Assembly (NCBI RefSeq): GCF_000281975.1
Contig: NZ_AKKE01000171.1
Coordinates: 30,885-94,884 of the forward strand
Direction of reading: 5' to 3'
From: Novosphingobium sp. AP12
GTDB taxonomy: Bacteria; Pseudomonadota; Alphaproteobacteria; Sphingomonadales; Sphingomonadaceae
DNA length: 64,000 nucleotides
Part shown: piece after piece, positions 9,090-16,873 of the stretch
Position numbering within the stretch: position 1 is the first letter of the stretch
Layout: every line of letters starts with the position of its first letter
The notes under the pieces: model-generated
Database searches by the model: none
Seen by the model: the letters and a program-made list of their open reading frames with translations, nothing else
Told to the model about the DNA's origin: nothing
Translations under genes and position numbers: made by a program

Positions 9090-9581
9090 ATGGACCTCGA
9101 AATCGACATCGAAGAACCCTGGCTCCCCGCGACCGACTGGGCCGACCTCACGCAGCGCGCGCTTGAGGCGCTGGTGGAAGTGGCGCCGGAGCTGGACAAT
9201 CCGCGCCTCGTCGCGAGCGTGCTGTTCACCAGCGACGCCGAGGTCCACGTCCTCAACCGCGAGTGGCGGGCCAAGGACAAGCCGACCAACGTGCTGTCCT
9301 TCCCGATGCTGGAGCGGGACGATCTGTTGGACCTCGATCCCGACGGCCCCCCCGAAATGCTCGGTGACCTGGCGCTCGCTTGCGAAACCTGCACACGCGA
9401 GGCGGCGGAGAAGGGGGTGCCGGTTGAGCATCACGCGGCCCACCTCATCATGCACGGACTGCTGCATCTCGCGGGCCACGACCACGAGACCGGCGAGGCC
9501 GATGCCGAGGCGATGGAAGCGCTCGAAACAAAGGCACTTGCGATTCTCGGCATTCCCGACCCATATGGGGACCGTTTCTAG
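9090..9581 (+). CDS. ybeY: Endoribonuclease YbeY
   Basis: 163 residues. Metal-dependent RNase that matures the 16S rRNA 3' end and takes part in ribosome quality control. The zinc site HGLLHLAGHDH gives ligands His122, His126 and His132, and the upstream block NVLSFPM is the family signature. The gene sits 22 bases before corC, its usual partner. Its other usual neighbour, phoH, is 3 kb away on the opposite strand, so the common phoH-ybeY-corC cluster is broken here. Confidence 0.95.
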   Translation: MDLEIDIEEPWLPATDWADLTQRALEALVEVAPELDNPRLVASVLFTSDAEVHVLNREWRAKDKPTNVLSFPMLERDDLLDLDPDGPPEMLGDLALACETCTREAAEKGVPVEHHAAHLIMHGLLHLAGHDHETGEADAEAMEALETKALAILGIPDPYGDRF

Positions 9582-9603
9582 GCAGCAGGGATTACGACGC
9601 ACA

Positions 9604-10527
9604 ATGGCCGACAATGGCCGCCACTCCGAGACGGGCTCGGGAGAAGGCGACAGTAGCGGCACGCTTTGGCGTGCTTTCCGCCGGTTGTTCCAGGGCGACG
9701 GCGACCAGTCGCTGCGGGCGCAGATCGAGGAAGTCATCAACGACCACGAGGGCGACGGCGATGCCGAAGCGGCCTCGAAGGGCGACCTCTCCTCGATCGA
9801 GCGCCAGATGCTGCGCAACCTGCTCCACTTCAGCGAACACGACGCCGACGACGTGGCGATCCCGCGCGGCGAGATCATCGCGATCCCGGCCGCCGCCACC
9901 TGGGCCGAGGTGGTCGAAGCCTTCGCCGAGCACGGCCACAGCCGCCTGCCGGTCTACGGCGAGACGCTCGACGAGATAAAGGGCATGATCCACATCAAGG
10001 ACGTGTTCCCGCTGCTCGCGCGCGGAACCCCGCCGCCGGACGACTGGACGCGGCTGATGCGCCAGCCGCTCTACGTGCCCCAGTCGCGCGGGGCGCTCGA
10101 CGTGCTGGCCGACATGCGCGCCCAGCGCATCCACCTCGCGGTGGTGATCGACGAGTACACCGGCACCGACGGCATCATCACCATCGAGGACCTCGTCGAG
10201 GAGATCGTCGGCAATATCGAGGACGAGCACGACGATGCGCCCGAGGAATTGCTGGTTGCAATCGATGCAGGTATGTGGGACGCCGACGCCCGCGTCGAAC
10301 TCGACGAAGTGGCGCGGCGGATCGACCCACGGCTCGCCGAAGTCGAGGAAGCCGTCGACACGCTCGGCGGCCTGGCATTCGTCCTGGCCGGACAGGTCCC
10401 GCAGGTCGGCACGATCGTGGATCACGACAGCGGCTGGCGGATCGAGGTGACGGACGGCAACGAACGCCACGTCACCCGCCTCCGGCTGCACCCGCCGGTG
10501 GAAGAATTGGAGAGAGAGGCAAATTAA
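9604..10527 (+). CDS. corC: CorC/HlyC-type CBS-domain transporter-associated protein
   Basis: 307 residues. A short charged N-terminus precedes a CBS pair (about 85-205; GHSRLPVYGETLDEIKGMIHIKDV and the IDEYTGTDGIITIEDLVEEIVG block) and a C-terminal CorC_HlyC domain that carries the DxxVDTLGG element. There are no membrane helices, so this is the soluble CorC form, not a CNNM-like transporter. Family members are linked to Mg2+/Co2+ homeostasis and are often mis-called haemolysins. The start ATG is 22 bases after the ybeY stop, so the genes are co-transcribed. Confidence 0.88.
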   Translation: MADNGRHSETGSGEGDSSGTLWRAFRRLFQGDGDQSLRAQIEEVINDHEGDGDAEAASKGDLSSIERQMLRNLLHFSEHDADDVAIPRGEIIAIPAAATWAEVVEAFAEHGHSRLPVYGETLDEIKGMIHIKDVFPLLARGTPPPDDWTRLMRQPLYVPQSRGALDVLADMRAQRIHLAVVIDEYTGTDGIITIEDLVEEIVGNIEDEHDDAPEELLVAIDAGMWDADARVELDEVARRIDPRLAEVEEAVDTLGGLAFVLAGQVPQVGTIVDHDSGWRIEVTDGNERHVTRLRLHPPVEELEREAN

Positions 10528-10582
10528 TCGCCGTCCCCGCGCCCGCGGTGGGCGATCATAAACGAGTGAAAAGACACAGAAA

Positions 10583-11467
10583 TTGCCTGTACGCCGTCTT
10601 CCCCCCCTCCGTGCTCTCGAAGCCTTCGTGCGCGTCGTGCGCCTTGGTTCCGCCAAGGCTGCCGCGAACGAACTCGCGCTCAGCCCGTCCGCCCTGTCGC
10701 GCCGCGTCGCCGCGCTCGAGGACTTCACCGGCAAGAGGCTGTTCACGCGCCAGCACCAGGCGATGAAGCTCACCGACGAGGGCCTCGCCTTCTACAATGC
10801 CATCGGCCCCAAGCTGGAAGAGCTGGCCGAGGCGGTGGAGGCGCAGATCGATCGCGGGCAGGTGCTGCGCCTGCATCTGGGCGTGCCGTCGCTGTTCGGC
10901 GGCCAGCGGTTGTTCCCGCGCCTGCCCGAGCTGCGCAAGCTGCACCCGCGCCTGCACATCGACATCGACACCGGCGCCCACCTGGAAGACCGCGTGGGTG
11001 ACACGCTGGACGCGGCCGTGATCCTCGCGAAGGAACCGGACCCGGCTTATTACCGCGTCCAGCTCGACCACAACAAGGTCTTCGCGATCGTCTCCAAGGA
11101 GCTGGCGGAGGAACTCGGCCCGGTGCCGGACGAGGTCAAGCTGTCGCGCCAGACCTTCCTGATTCACCAGGACCTGCCCGAAAGCGTCGAGGCGTGGAAG
11201 AACGCCATCGGCCTGCCCGACCTCGAGCCCGCCTCGATCGACCGCTTCGATTCGGGCCAGCTGGTGCTGGAAGCCGCCGCGCAGGGCCTGGGCATCGCCA
11301 TCATGCACGACGACCACTTCCGCCGTGCCCACGACACCCGCCTCGCGCGGCTCTACGACATCGACGTGGAAAGCCCCTACCGGTACTGGTTCGTCTGCCG
11401 CCCCAAGTCGCTGGAATCGCGCCCCGTGCGCATTTTCCACGAGTGGCTGCTGCAGGCCGGGCTCTAG
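10583..11467 (+). CDS. LysR-family transcriptional regulator
   Basis: 294 residues. The N-terminal winged helix-turn-helix (about 5-65; LRALEAFVRVVRLGSAKAAANEL, SPSALSRRVAALE) is followed by a periplasmic-binding-like effector domain. The start is a TTG at 10583, the only initiator that keeps the conserved RRLPPLRALEAF lead-in intact; there is no strong ribosome site before it. LysR proteins usually control a divergent neighbour, but the upstream gene corC runs in the same direction, so the target is not obvious. No effector can be proposed. Confidence 0.88.
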   Translation: MPVRRLPPLRALEAFVRVVRLGSAKAAANELALSPSALSRRVAALEDFTGKRLFTRQHQAMKLTDEGLAFYNAIGPKLEELAEAVEAQIDRGQVLRLHLGVPSLFGGQRLFPRLPELRKLHPRLHIDIDTGAHLEDRVGDTLDAAVILAKEPDPAYYRVQLDHNKVFAIVSKELAEELGPVPDEVKLSRQTFLIHQDLPESVEAWKNAIGLPDLEPASIDRFDSGQLVLEAAAQGLGIAIMHDDHFRRAHDTRLARLYDIDVESPYRYWFVCRPKSLESRPVRIFHEWLLQAGL

Positions 11468-11567
11468 ACCGGGCGCACGGCCCGCCCGCACATTTCGATT
11501 TTCCCTGTCACACGAACGGTCTAGCCTGTGCCGGCCCCGTTCGTGCGGGCTTCTGGGGGAATTTCCG

Positions 11568-12380
11568 ATGCGTCCTGTCCTTGCCGCCGCCGGTGCGGCT
11601 TTCCTTGCCCTTGCGGCTCCCGTTCTCGCCGCGGAGCCTGCGCCGGTCGCGCCCGCGCCGGTCGATCCGGCGCGCCTCGCCGCCGCGCGGCAGACCGTCG
11701 ACTACGTGTTCCCCGCCGGCACTTACGGCCGGATGATGGGCGGGACGATGGACAAGCTCATGGACACGATCATGGATTCGACCATGCGCCTGCCCCTGAA
11801 GGACCTCGCCGGGATGACCGGCGTCGATACCGAGACGCTGGGCGAGGGCTCGCTCGCCGAGATGATGGAAATCTACGACCCCGCCTACAAGGAGCGCATG
11901 CGCCTCTCGACCCGCGCGATGATGGACGAGATGATGGGGCTGATGACCACGTTCGAGCCGGAAATCCGCAGCGGCCTCGCCAGCGCTTATGCCCGGCGTT
12001 TCGACGGGGGGCAGCTGGCCGAGATGAACCGCTTCTTCGCGACGCCGACCGGCAAGGCCTATGCTGCCGATTCGTACCTCATCATGATGTCGCCCGACGT
12101 CATGGAGAAGATGACCGCCTTCATGCCGCAGATGATGAAGGCCATGCCCGCCATCATCGGCAAGGTGAAGGACGCCACCGCCGGGCTGCCCAAGCCGCGA
12201 ACCTTCGCCGATCTGTCGGACGCGGAGAAGGACAAGCTGGCCAAAATTCTCGGCATCTCGCGCGAAAAGCTCGACGAGAACGAGGCGGCGAAGGCTGCCG
12301 ACGATGTCGTGACCGACGATGCCGGCGAAGCGGTGATGGACAACGCCGAAGATGCCGTGATGGATGCAGAGCCGGAGTAA
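11568..12380 (+). CDS. Secreted DUF2059 protein, Met-rich
   Basis: 270 residues with a signal peptide (AAAGAAFLALAAPVLAAEP) and a Pro/Ala spacer. The mid-region resembles DUF2059: a helical repeat unit with FDGGQLAEMNRFFATPTGKAYA. Methionine is unusually frequent (MMGGTMDKLMDTIMDSTM and several DEMM/QMM pairs), which could bind copper or resist oxidation; that is speculative. The C-terminal 50 residues are Asp/Ala/Val-rich and probably disordered. The ATG at 11568 is preferred because it begins the signal peptide. A perfect 14-bp hairpin separates it from convergent phoH. Confidence 0.75.
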   Translation: MRPVLAAAGAAFLALAAPVLAAEPAPVAPAPVDPARLAAARQTVDYVFPAGTYGRMMGGTMDKLMDTIMDSTMRLPLKDLAGMTGVDTETLGEGSLAEMMEIYDPAYKERMRLSTRAMMDEMMGLMTTFEPEIRSGLASAYARRFDGGQLAEMNRFFATPTGKAYAADSYLIMMSPDVMEKMTAFMPQMMKAMPAIIGKVKDATAGLPKPRTFADLSDAEKDKLAKILGISREKLDENEAAKAADDVVTDDAGEAVMDNAEDAVMDAEPE

Positions 12381-12386
12381 GCGGTT

Positions 12387-12419
12387 GAAAGCGCCGCCCC
12401 GGTCGGGGGCGGCGCTTTC
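12387..12419. terminator. Bidirectional terminator between convergent genes
   Basis: Perfect 14-bp inverted repeat (GAAAGCGCCGCCCC and its complement) around a 5-base loop, placed exactly between the DUF2059 stop and the phoH stop. The AAA/TTT ends of the stem supply short U-tracts in both directions. Confidence 0.8.
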
Positions 12420-12422
12420 CAA

Positions 12423-13445
12423 CTACTCCGTCTTACCCTCGTAGGCCTCGACGATGCGGCCGACGATCGGGTGGCGCACCACGTCCGCCACGGTGAAGCG
12501 GGTGACGGCGATGCCGTCCACCCCTTCGAGCCGCGATACCGCGTCGGCCAGCCCGCTCATGCGCTCGCCGCCGGGGATGTCGATCTGCTTGGGATCGCCG
12601 CAGACCACCATCCGGCTGTTCTGGCCGAAGCGGGTGAGGAACATCTTCATCTGCTCGCGCGTGGTGTTCTGCGCCTCGTCGAGGATGACGAAGGCATCGG
12701 CCAGCGTGCGGCCGCGCATGAAGGCGATCGGGGCGATCTCGATCTCGCCGTTGGCGAGGCGGCGCTCCACCTGCTCGGGCGGCATGCAGTCGTACAGCGC
12801 GTCGTAGAGCGGGCGCAGGTAGGGGTCGACCTTGTCCTTCATGTCGCCGGGCAGGAAGCCCAGCTTCTCGCCCGCCTCGACAGCCGGGCGCGAGAGGATC
12901 AGGCGCTGGACCGAGCCGGTCATGAGCTGCGAAACCGCCTGCGCGACCGCCACGTAGGTCTTGCCGGTGCCGGCCGGGCCGAGCGCGAAGATCACGTCGG
13001 TGCGGGCCAGCGCGCGCATGTATTCGATCTGCGTCGCCGAGCGCGGCACGATCGTCTTCTTGCGCGTGCGGATCATGATCGGCGCTTCGCCGCCGGTGTC
13101 GCCGGAGATGATGCCTTCGAGGGTGGGTTCGGAGCTCATGGCGATCAGCGATTCTATGGCCCCGGCGTCGAGGTCCTGGCCCATCTCGAGGCGGTGATAC
13201 ATGCCCTTGAGCGTGTCGCGGGCGCGGGCGACGGAATCGTCGGGCCCTTCGATCTGGATCTTGTTGCCCCGGGCGGCGATGTAGACGCCGAGGCGGTTCT
13301 CCACCTGCACCAAGTTCGCATCGAACTGGCCGAACACGGCCCCCAGCAGCGTGGGTTCGTCGAACTCTATTTCGACACGCGCCCGGCGGTGAGTCTCTGG
13401 GCGGAACTGCGCCGGATCAACGGCACGTGCTGCTTTGCGGGCCAT
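12423..13445 (-). CDS. phoH: PhoH-family ATPase
   Basis: 340 residues. Walker A GPAGTGKT at 156-163 and Walker B VILDEAQ ending at 259, with the following NTTREQMK block, identify the PhoH/YbeZ family of putative RNA-associated ATPases. The N-terminal ~110 residues hold the KH-like part (QVENRLGVYIAARGNKIQIEG). PhoH usually works beside YbeY; here ybeY is 3 kb away in the opposite orientation. The start ATG is the first in frame and gives a normal-length protein. Confidence 0.93.
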   Translation of the reverse strand: MARKAARAVDPAQFRPETHRRARVEIEFDEPTLLGAVFGQFDANLVQVENRLGVYIAARGNKIQIEGPDDSVARARDTLKGMYHRLEMGQDLDAGAIESLIAMSSEPTLEGIISGDTGGEAPIMIRTRKKTIVPRSATQIEYMRALARTDVIFALGPAGTGKTYVAVAQAVSQLMTGSVQRLILSRPAVEAGEKLGFLPGDMKDKVDPYLRPLYDALYDCMPPEQVERRLANGEIEIAPIAFMRGRTLADAFVILDEAQNTTREQMKMFLTRFGQNSRMVVCGDPKQIDIPGGERMSGLADAVSRLEGVDGIAVTRFTVADVVRHPIVGRIVEAYEGKTE

Positions 13446-13746
13446 GCGCTCCTTTCAGGTAGGATTGCTCTCTCGTTCTATCGTGAAGATGGCTCCGCAT
13501 GGCCCGGCAGGCAAGGAGGGGGCGTCGGAAAACTTTTCGTTTCGTGGGGGATAACCGGGCGGTTCGCCGACAAAAAAGCAATTGCCCCGGCAACTGTCGC
13601 AGGGGTGCGACACTTATGACCGGTCGCTGCACGTGATGTTACCGGGTCGTTCAGGGCGTTACGCGCAGCTTTGCCTACAGAAGACCGGTTCGCCCTGCTC
13701 AGGCTCCGGCCCTCGAAGTCGACGATAAAAATAAGGAGATGTCACC
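13446..13746. other. Intergenic region between phoH and the RcnB-like gene
   Basis: About 300 bases between divergent starts that must hold both promoters. I see no ORF with coding character. The only clear signal is the ribosome site AAGGAG close before the RcnB-like ATG, in an A-rich stretch (GATAAAAATAAGGAG). Confidence 0.5.
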
Positions 13747-14238
13747 ATGCGCAAGTTCTTCCTCGCCGCGATCGCCGCGAGCGTTGCCCTTCCTACCCTG
13801 GCGGTTCCGACGATGGCCTCGGCCCAGAGCGCCCGCGAAGTCCGCGACAGTTCGCGCGATGTCCGCCGCGACCAGCGCGACCTGCGCGATGCCCAGCGCT
13901 ACGGCAGCCAGCGCGACGTCCGCGACGCCCGCCGCGACGTACGCGATTCGCGCCAGGAACTGCGCGAGGACTGGCGCGACTATCGCCAGAGCCACCGCAA
14001 TACCTACAAGCGCCCCGCCTACGTCGGCCCGCGCGGCTACGCCTACCGCCCTGTCGCGGTCGGCCACCGCTTCGACCGCGCCTATTACGGCGACCGCTAC
14101 TGGGTGCGCAACTATTCGACCTACCGCCTGCCCGCCCCGCGCGCCGGCCACCGCTGGGTCCGCTACGGTAACGACGTGGTCATGGTGAATACTCGGACCG
14201 GCCGTGTCGTGACGGCCTACAACAGCTTCTTCTGGTAA
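13747..14238 (+). CDS. RcnB-like secreted protein with Arg/Asp repeats
   Basis: 163 residues. Signal peptide of about 26 residues (AIAASVALPTLAVPTMASAQS). Residues 28-85 are a highly charged Arg/Asp block in which variants of RDVRD recur about every 7 residues and probably form a helix. The C-terminal ~55 residues match the RcnB fold pattern: YWVRNYSTYRLPAP, GHRWVRYGNDVVMVNTRTG. RcnB proteins are periplasmic and linked to Ni/Co homeostasis; for this homologue the role is only suggested. A strong ribosome site (AAGGAG) and a downstream terminator imply a monocistronic, well-translated gene. Confidence 0.78.
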   Translation: MRKFFLAAIAASVALPTLAVPTMASAQSAREVRDSSRDVRRDQRDLRDAQRYGSQRDVRDARRDVRDSRQELREDWRDYRQSHRNTYKRPAYVGPRGYAYRPVAVGHRFDRAYYGDRYWVRNYSTYRLPAPRAGHRWVRYGNDVVMVNTRTGRVVTAYNSFFW

Positions 14239-14267
14239 GCTGATTCTCCGCCACGGCGGAACGCAGG

Positions 14268-14303
14268 GACGGTCCCGGAGCCCATCGCTCCGGGGCCGTC
14301 TTT
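14268..14303 (+). terminator. Terminator after the RcnB-like gene
   Basis: The stem GACGGTCCCGGAGC pairs with GCTCCGGGGCCGTC (14 bp, one G-T pair) around a 5-base loop, followed by TTT. It lies between the RcnB-like stop and the convergent hydrolase stop at 14306. Confidence 0.75.
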
Positions 14304-14305
14304 CG

Positions 14306-15001
14306 TCAGGAGGCAAGCCATTCGCGCAGCGCGGCGTTGACGGCTTCGGGCTGCTCCATCGTCACCATGTGACCGCAGCGCTCGATCTTGCGCAGCACCG
14401 CGCCGGGGATGGCAGCAGCGATTTCCTCGGCATAGCGGGGCGGGGTGGTGCGGTCCTGCGCGCCCACGAGCACCAGCGCCGGCACGCCGATCGCCGCGAG
14501 GCCGGGCAAGGCGTCGGGCCGGCCGATGATCGCCGCCTGCTGCCGCTCGAAGGCATCGATGCCCACCCGTAGCGCCATCGCCACCACCGCTTCGCCCAGG
14601 GCGGGATCGGCGTCCGGATGGACCAGCAGGCCGAGGCTGCCGCGCAGCACTGTCTCGAACCCGCGCTCGCGCGCGGTGCGCACCGCGGCCCGGCGCACGG
14701 CGGCGCGGCCCGCGTCATCGGCCCCGGCGTTGGTGTCGAGCAGCGCGAGGCGGGTGACCCGCTCCGGCGCGCGGGCCGCGACTGCCATCGCCACGTAGCC
14801 CCCCATCGAAAACCCGGCGAGGGCGAAAAGCTCGGGCGCCGTGTCCAGCAGGCGCTGGGCCATGGCGGCGATGCTGTCGTCGCTCAGCGTATCGGCGATC
14901 GTCATCGTCGCCGCGCCGGAAAGCCCCTCCATCTGCGCGCGCCAGACTTCGGCGTCGCAGGTCAGGCCGGGGACGAGGACGAGCGGTTCTGGTCCGTTCA
15001 C
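14306..15001 (-). CDS. Alpha/beta-fold hydrolase
   Basis: 231 residues. The oxyanion segment LVLVPGLTCD is at the N-terminus, the nucleophile elbow is GFSMGG, LLVGAQDRTTPP carries the acid, and GHMVTME carries the catalytic His. No signal peptide. The start is a GTG at 15001 that overlaps the miaB TGA (GTGA), so translation is coupled to miaB; longer in-frame starts would lie inside miaB. The substrate is unknown; the closest general relatives are esterase or 3-oxoadipate enol-lactonase-like enzymes. Confidence 0.85.
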   Translation of the reverse strand: MNGPEPLVLVPGLTCDAEVWRAQMEGLSGAATMTIADTLSDDSIAAMAQRLLDTAPELFALAGFSMGGYVAMAVAARAPERVTRLALLDTNAGADDAGRAAVRRAAVRTARERGFETVLRGSLGLLVHPDADPALGEAVVAMALRVGIDAFERQQAAIIGRPDALPGLAAIGVPALVLVGAQDRTTPPRYAEEIAAAIPGAVLRKIERCGHMVTMEQPEAVNAALREWLAS

Positions 15002-16332
15002 GCCGCCAACATCGCCAGCGGCACCGCGCCCAGGCTTGTGAGGGCGCTGCTGGTGATCTCGACGGAGACGATCTGCCCGATCTCGGCATCCGCGCTGAAA
15101 TGGACCGACTGCAGCCACGGCGACTTGCCCACCCACTGCCCGGGCAGCTTGCCCTTGCGCTCGACCAGCACTTCGCAGGTCTTGCCGACAGCGCGGGCGT
15201 TGAAGGCGAGACTGTCGCGCATGAGCGCGGCCTGGAGCCGGGTGAGGCGCTCGCTCATGACCTCGGCCGGGACCTGCCCGTCCATCGTCGCCGCCGGGGT
15301 GCCGGGGCGGGGCGAGTATTTGAAACTGAAGCACTGCGCGTAGCGGGCCGCGTCGACCACGTTCAGCGTCTCCTCGAACTCGGCGTCGGTTTCGCCGGGG
15401 AAGCCGACGATGAAGTCGCCCGACAGCGCGATGTCGGGCCGCGCCGCGCGGAAGCGCTCGAGGATGGCGAGGTAGCTGTCGACCGTGTGGCTGCGGTTCA
15501 TCGCCTTCAGCACGCGGTCGCTCCCCGCCTGCACGGGCAGGTGGAGGAAAGGCATCAGCTTGGGCGTGTCGCCGTGCGCGTCGATGAGGCCCTGCGTCAT
15601 GTCGTTCGGGTGGCTGGTGGTGTAGCGGATGCGGGCAAGGTCGGGGATCGCCGCCAGGTCGCGGATCAGGCCTTCGAGGCCGACGCTATGCCCCTTGGCG
15701 TTCTCGCCGGTCCAGGCGTTGACGTTCTGCCCCAGCAGCGTGATCTCGCGCGCGCCGGCATCGACGAGGCGCTTCGCCTCTTCGACCAGCGCGGCGTGCG
15801 GGCGCGAGACTTCGGCGCCGCGCGTATAGGGCACCACGCAGTAGGTGCAGAACTTGTCGCAGCCTTCCTGCACGGTGAGGAACGCGCTCGGTCCGGACTT
15901 GCGGCGGCGGGGCAGGGCATCGAACTTGGTCTGCGCCGGCATGTCGGTATCGGTGACGCGGCGGCCTTCGCCGGCCTCGCGGATCATCTCGGGCAGGCGG
16001 TGGTAGGCCTGCGGGCCGACGACCATCTTCACGGCGGGCGCGCGGCGCATGATCTCGCTGCCCTCGGCCTGCGCGACGCAGCCGGCGACCGCGATCAGCG
16101 GGCTGGAGCCGTCCGCGCGGCGCAGGCGGCCGATGTCGGAATAGACCTTCTCGGCGGCCTTCTCGCGGATGTGGCAGGTGTTGAGCACGACGAGATCGGC
16201 ATCCTCGCCCTCGGGCGCGGGCGCGATACCCTGCTCGGCCAGCAGCTCAGCCATGCGCTCGCCGTCGTAGACGTTCATCTGGCAGCCGAAGCTCTTGACC
16301 CGGTAGGTCTGGGGGGCGGTGATGGTGGGCAT
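14998..16332 (-). CDS. miaB: tRNA-2-methylthio-N6-dimethylallyladenosine synthase MiaB
   Basis: 444 residues. Radical-SAM methylthiotransferase acting on position 37 of tRNAs that read U-starting codons. The N-terminal cluster ligands are Cys17 (KSFGCQMN), Cys53 (NTCHIREKA) and Cys85 (AGCVAQAEG). The radical-SAM cluster is Cys158, Cys162 and Cys165 (CDKFCTYC). A TRAM domain ends the protein. The ATG at 16332 is preferred; an ATG 21 codons upstream adds residues without family similarity. It is translationally coupled to the downstream hydrolase. Confidence 0.95.
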   Translation of the reverse strand: MPTITAPQTYRVKSFGCQMNVYDGERMAELLAEQGIAPAPEGEDADLVVLNTCHIREKAAEKVYSDIGRLRRADGSSPLIAVAGCVAQAEGSEIMRRAPAVKMVVGPQAYHRLPEMIREAGEGRRVTDTDMPAQTKFDALPRRRKSGPSAFLTVQEGCDKFCTYCVVPYTRGAEVSRPHAALVEEAKRLVDAGAREITLLGQNVNAWTGENAKGHSVGLEGLIRDLAAIPDLARIRYTTSHPNDMTQGLIDAHGDTPKLMPFLHLPVQAGSDRVLKAMNRSHTVDSYLAILERFRAARPDIALSGDFIVGFPGETDAEFEETLNVVDAARYAQCFSFKYSPRPGTPAATMDGQVPAEVMSERLTRLQAALMRDSLAFNARAVGKTCEVLVERKGKLPGQWVGKSPWLQSVHFSADAEIGQIVSVEITSSALTSLGAVPLAMLAA

Positions 16333-16441
16333 GGCGGGCCCGTTACCGGAAAACGGGCGGTTTTGACAGGGGGTGAGACTCTCCTTTCCCGTCATCCATC
16401 CTCCACCGCACCGACTTCTTCAGCGTCACTCCAACCCTTAC

Positions 16442-16468
16442 CGTCATCCCAGCGAAGGCTGGGATCGC
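16442..16468 (+). repeat. Inverted repeat, left copy, next to the GIY-YIG gene
   Basis: 27 bases that are the exact reverse complement of 16785-16811. The unit is itself partly palindromic (ATCCCAGC and GCTGGGAT around a short AAG-type centre), like the REP-type hairpins common in sphingomonad intergenic space. A diverged third copy is at 46655-46680. Confidence 0.85.
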
Positions 16469-16474
16469 CCTCGC

Positions 16475-16774
16475 TCACACCAGACGCTCGAAGATATCGC
16501 TCCAATCGGGATTGCCGGCTTCGATGAGCCGTACCTTCCAGTCCCGCTTCCACGCCTTGAGGGCCTTTTCCCGCCGGATCGCTGCCACAATCTCGGCGTG
16601 CGGCTCCGCCAGCACCAGCCGGGTCCAACCGTATTTCCGGCAGAAGGCGGAGCCAGTTCCCGCACGGTGCTGCGCCATTCGGGCGGCTAGATCACTGGTC
16701 ACGCCGATATAGAGCACGCCGTGTGGTTTGTTGGTGAGGATGTACGTCCAGCCGCCCATGACGACAGGGTACAT
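16475..16774 (-). CDS. Small GIY-YIG nuclease-domain protein
   Basis: 99 residues, a stand-alone GIY-YIG domain of the UPF0213/YhbQ type. Landmarks are the split motif (WTYILTNKPHG, LYIGVT) at about 9-25, SDLAARMAQHRAG, and the catalytic-region EKALKAWKRDWK. Without an attached DNA-binding domain its target is unknown; the family includes DNA-repair and mobile-element nucleases. A second start five codons in (16759) is possible. The gene fills almost all of the space between two inverted copies of a 27-bp repeat, which suggests a compact mobile unit or a nuclease that depends on the repeat. Confidence 0.85.
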   Translation of the reverse strand: MYPVVMGGWTYILTNKPHGVLYIGVTSDLAARMAQHRAGTGSAFCRKYGWTRLVLAEPHAEIVAAIRREKALKAWKRDWKVRLIEAGNPDWSDIFERLV

Positions 16775-16784
16775 GGTGAGGAAA

Positions 16785-16811
16785 GCGATCCCAGCCTTCG
16801 CTGGGATGACG
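16785..16811 (-). repeat. Inverted repeat, right copy, next to the GIY-YIG gene
   Basis: Exact 27-base reverse complement of 16442-16468, placed 10 bases outside the GIY-YIG start. ATGACGACAGG also occurs as a direct repeat at 16758-16768 and about 16807-16817, so part of the flank has been duplicated. Confidence 0.85.
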
Positions 16812-16873
16812 ACAGGATTTTAATGGCGGTCATCGTTTTCCTACATACCCCGGCCCGCGTTACGCTCGCCGCC

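Noticed and set aside
9604..10527. Haemolysin
   Set aside because: The protein is a CBS-CorC_HlyC domain protein without membrane or toxin features; the haemolysin name is a historical annotation.
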